A DNA stretch of 36,586 nucleotides from assembly GCA_904420505.1 (NCBI GenBank), contig CAJFVS010000027.1, forward strand, positions 1-36,586. The letters run 5' to 3'. Positions within the stretch are counted from its first letter, which is position 1. Each line of letters opens with the position of its first letter. Under the pieces are notes generated by a model that was not told the DNA's origin, searched no databases, and was given only the letters and a program-made list of their open reading frames with translations. Shown in pieces: positions 35,531-36,586 of the stretch. The translations under genes were made by a program, and so were the position numbers. The DNA is from Candidatus Alloruminococcus vanvlietii. GTDB taxonomy: Bacteria > Bacillota > Clostridia > Oscillospirales > Ruminococcaceae.

Positions 35531-35632
35531 ATGCTTCACACATTTGCAGCCGTTTTCTTTACATTCTTCTTTAGCTTTTGCTTTTTCTTTAGCATGAGCT
35601 TTTTTGGCGTGAAGAAAAAAGGGTTGCTGTAA
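35531..35632 (+). CDS. Phe-rich leader peptide (33 aa), attenuator control of DAHP synthase
   Basis: ATG 35531 follows AAAGGA (35517-35522) by 8 nt and opens a 33-codon frame ending with TAA at 35630-35632. Twelve of the 33 codons are Phe (codons 5, 9, 10, 12-14, 16, 18-20, 24, 25; both TTT and TTC). The end is VKKKGLL. This is the pattern of a leader peptide read by the ribosome as a test of charged Phe-tRNA, as in E. coli pheL, because a terminator and an aromatic-pathway gene follow at once. The alternative is a tiny membrane protein, since the peptide is hydrophobic; the downstream terminator and gene argue against that being its main role. A small hairpin (CCTTT/AAAGG, 35509-35521) could mask its ribosome site. 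Confidence 0.82.
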   Translation: MLHTFAAVFFTFFFSFCFFFSMSFFGVKKKGLL

Positions 35633-35689
35633 AAAGTGGGATAGGCTCGTAATATACGCGAGAATAGGCCGGTGCTTTTGGGGCAACCC
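35621..35689 (+). promoter_or_regulatory. Candidate antiterminator overlapping leader end and terminator
   Basis: Three nested pairings fit: GGGTTGC (35621-35627) with GCAACCC (35683-35689); AAAAGT (35632-35637) with GCTTTT (35674-35679); and GGCTCG (35644-35649) with CGA and GCC (35659-35661 and 35668-35670, bulge 35662-35667). Together they use up the 5' arm and loop of the terminator. The first two arms lie where a ribosome at the leader stop codon would sit. Confidence 0.6.
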
Positions 35690-35706
35690 GAAAGCACCGG
35701 TTTTTT
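35669..35706 (+). terminator. Attenuator terminator before DAHP synthase
   Basis: CCGGTGCTTT pairs with AAAGCACCGG, then a U-G pair and GGG/CCC close a GCAA tetraloop: 14 bp in all, followed by six T. It lies between the leader peptide and the DAHP synthase Shine-Dalgarno (TAGGAGG), so it must be bypassed for the enzyme to be made. Confidence 0.93.
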
Positions 35707-35729
35707 ATTGCTGTTAGGAGGAAGAAAAA

Positions 35730-36586
35730 ATGGTTGTTATTTTAAAGCCCCATTTGCAAGAAGAAAAAATCAACGAGGTTTCCCAGTGGCTGGAAAGCTT
35801 TGGGGTGGATGTGAATGTAGTGCGCGGCTCGCATATGACCATCATCGGTTTGATAGGCGATACCGCCAAAATTGATATGGATATGGTGCGCAACAACGCC
35901 TATGTGGAAGACGTCAAGCGCATCCAGGACCCGTTTAAAAGCGTCAACCGCAAATTTCATCCGGATGACACCGTTGTGCAGGTAGGAAAACACTGCATCG
36001 GCGGGGAGGAGTTCCAGGTCATCGCAGGCCCCTGCTCGGTGGAAAGCCGCGAGCAGATTACCTATGTGGCCCAAAGGGTGAAAGCGGCTGGCGCTCATTT
36101 TTTGCGCGGGGGCGCGTTTAAGCCACGCACTTCCCCCTATTCGTTCCAGGGCCTGCGCGCCGAGGGCATTGAATATCTGCTGGAAGCCAAAAAAGCCACC
36201 GGCATGCCCATTGTCACCGAGATTATGAGCGTTTCGCATCTGGATTTGTTCGAGGATGTGGACGTCATCCAGGTGGGCGCGCGCAACATGCAAAACTTCG
36301 AGCTGTTAAAAGAGCTGGGCCATACCCGCAAGCCCATTTTATTAAAACGCGGCCTTGCCAACACCATTGAGGAGCTGTTGATGAGCGCCGAATACATTGC
36401 GGCGGGCGGCAATATGAACATCATGCTGTGCGAAAGGGGCATCCGCACCTTTGAAACCAAAACCCGCAATACGCTGGATATTTCGGCCGTGCCCATGTTA
36501 AAGCAATTGTCCCACCTGCCGGTGATTGTAACCGACGATGCGGTAGCGCCCTTGTATGCCAAAACCGTGCAGAAGTCGCTGCAAAA
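35730..36586 (+). CDS. aroF: 3-deoxy-7-phosphoheptulonate (DAHP) synthase, type I-beta; 3' end abnormal and open
   Basis: Joins phosphoenolpyruvate and erythrose 4-phosphate, the first step to Phe, Tyr and Trp. Residues 1-~70 form the ferredoxin-like regulatory domain that in Thermotoga senses Phe/Tyr (VVILKPHLQEEKINEV). The barrel has the metal ligand C102 in AGPCSVE, KPRTSPYSFQGL (131-142), QVGARNMQN, LLKRGL and H262 in SHLPVIV. The usual next residues DPSHxxG are missing: after V267 the frame reads TDDAVAPLYAKTVQKSL, which resembles the start of dehydroquinate synthase (AroB). No stop occurs before the window end. The later DAHP synthase metal ligands would be lost. TAGGAGG precedes the ATG by about 9 nt. 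The first 267 residues are a confident call. Confidence 0.9.
   Translation, partial: MVVILKPHLQEEKINEVSQWLESFGVDVNVVRGSHMTIIGLIGDTAKIDMDMVRNNAYVEDVKRIQDPFKSVNRKFHPDDTVVQVGKHCIGGEEFQVIAGPCSVESREQITYVAQRVKAAGAHFLRGGAFKPRTSPYSFQGLRAEGIEYLLEAKKATGMPIVTEIMSVSHLDLFEDVDVIQVGARNMQNFELLKELGHTRKPILLKRGLANTIEELLMSAEYIAAGGNMNIMLCERGIRTFETKTRNTLDISAVPMLKQLSHLPVIVTDDAVAPLYAKTVQKSLQ
36521..36586 (+). other. In-frame AroB-like segment fused to truncated DAHP synthase
   Basis: From about 36528 the encoded TDDAVAPLYAKTVQKSL follows the pattern TDxxVxxLYxxxVxxSL found near residues 40-60 of 3-dehydroquinate synthase. The shared GGTGATTGT at 36521-36529 would read VIV in both genes and could be the join point. 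Confidence 0.6.

Noticed and set aside
35450..35686. 78-codon minus-strand frame opposite the leader peptide
   Set aside because: It is the shadow of the Phe-rich leader and terminator region and has no ribosome site.
35499..35730. T-box riboswitch before DAHP synthase
   Set aside because: The leader is short, encodes a Phe-rich peptide and lacks the conserved T-box antiterminator sequence and specifier stem.

Overview
The window reads as chromosomal core DNA of a moderately GC-rich, spore-forming Firmicute, most likely a clostridial gut lineage near Oscillospiraceae/Ruminococcaceae. The reasons are a Rex repressor, the tepA-ylzJ-spoIIIE neighbourhood, a PdaB-like sporulation deacetylase, a cdaA-cdaR pair, strong AGGAGG ribosome sites and TTGACA/TATAAT promoters. 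The lineage is inferred from gene content; no rRNA or tRNA gene is present to settle it. No phage, insertion sequence or CRISPR array was seen.

Layout. Positions 1-7156 are on the minus strand: aconitase (acn), isocitrate dehydrogenase (icd) and rex, then rlmD, a frameshifted CrtO-like acyltransferase gene and a TIGR04076 protein, then a terminator, a doubtful small ORF and the start of a membrane-anchored protein. A divergent regulatory region (7157-7830) carries a consensus minus-strand promoter. Its ~405-nt leader for acn-icd is built from about 2.5 tandem copies of a 141-bp structured unit. From 7831 genes run on the plus strand: tepA-ylzJ-uppP-ftsK/spoIIIE-ygiQ-MBL hydrolase-DUF3006-yifB, ending in a terminator. 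A complete F-type ATP synthase operon follows (atpZ-I-B-E-F-H-A-G-D-C, 17636-24823) and also ends in a terminator. Then come a polysaccharide deacetylase, a bifunctional IspDF, a DUF3343/cysteine-desulfurase pair, cdaA-cdaR, a FAD oxidoreductase, a degenerate patatin-like protein, a fructokinase, an AI-2E-type permease and a type I-beta DAHP synthase running off the right edge.

The most striking system is at 35470-35730. A TTGACA-17-TATTCT promoter, with a 21-bp palindrome in its spacer, drives a 33-residue leader peptide with 12 Phe codons. A 14-bp GNRA-capped terminator follows, then DAHP synthase, the first enzyme of aromatic amino-acid synthesis. The end of the leader ORF can pair with the terminator to form a competing structure. 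This has the full layout of ribosome-mediated phenylalanine attenuation, in a phylum where T-boxes usually do this job.

Other points of interest: a Rex operator over the -10 of rex's own promoter; an apparent AUA start codon overlapping the upstream stop as ATAA; a c subunit with the two-carboxylate Na+ signature; a subunit a with a ~66-residue membrane insertion; an ispD-ispF fusion that keeps an internal Shine-Dalgarno and ATG; and an in-frame DAHP synthase/dehydroquinate synthase junction at the right edge that is either a real deletion or an assembly chimera.
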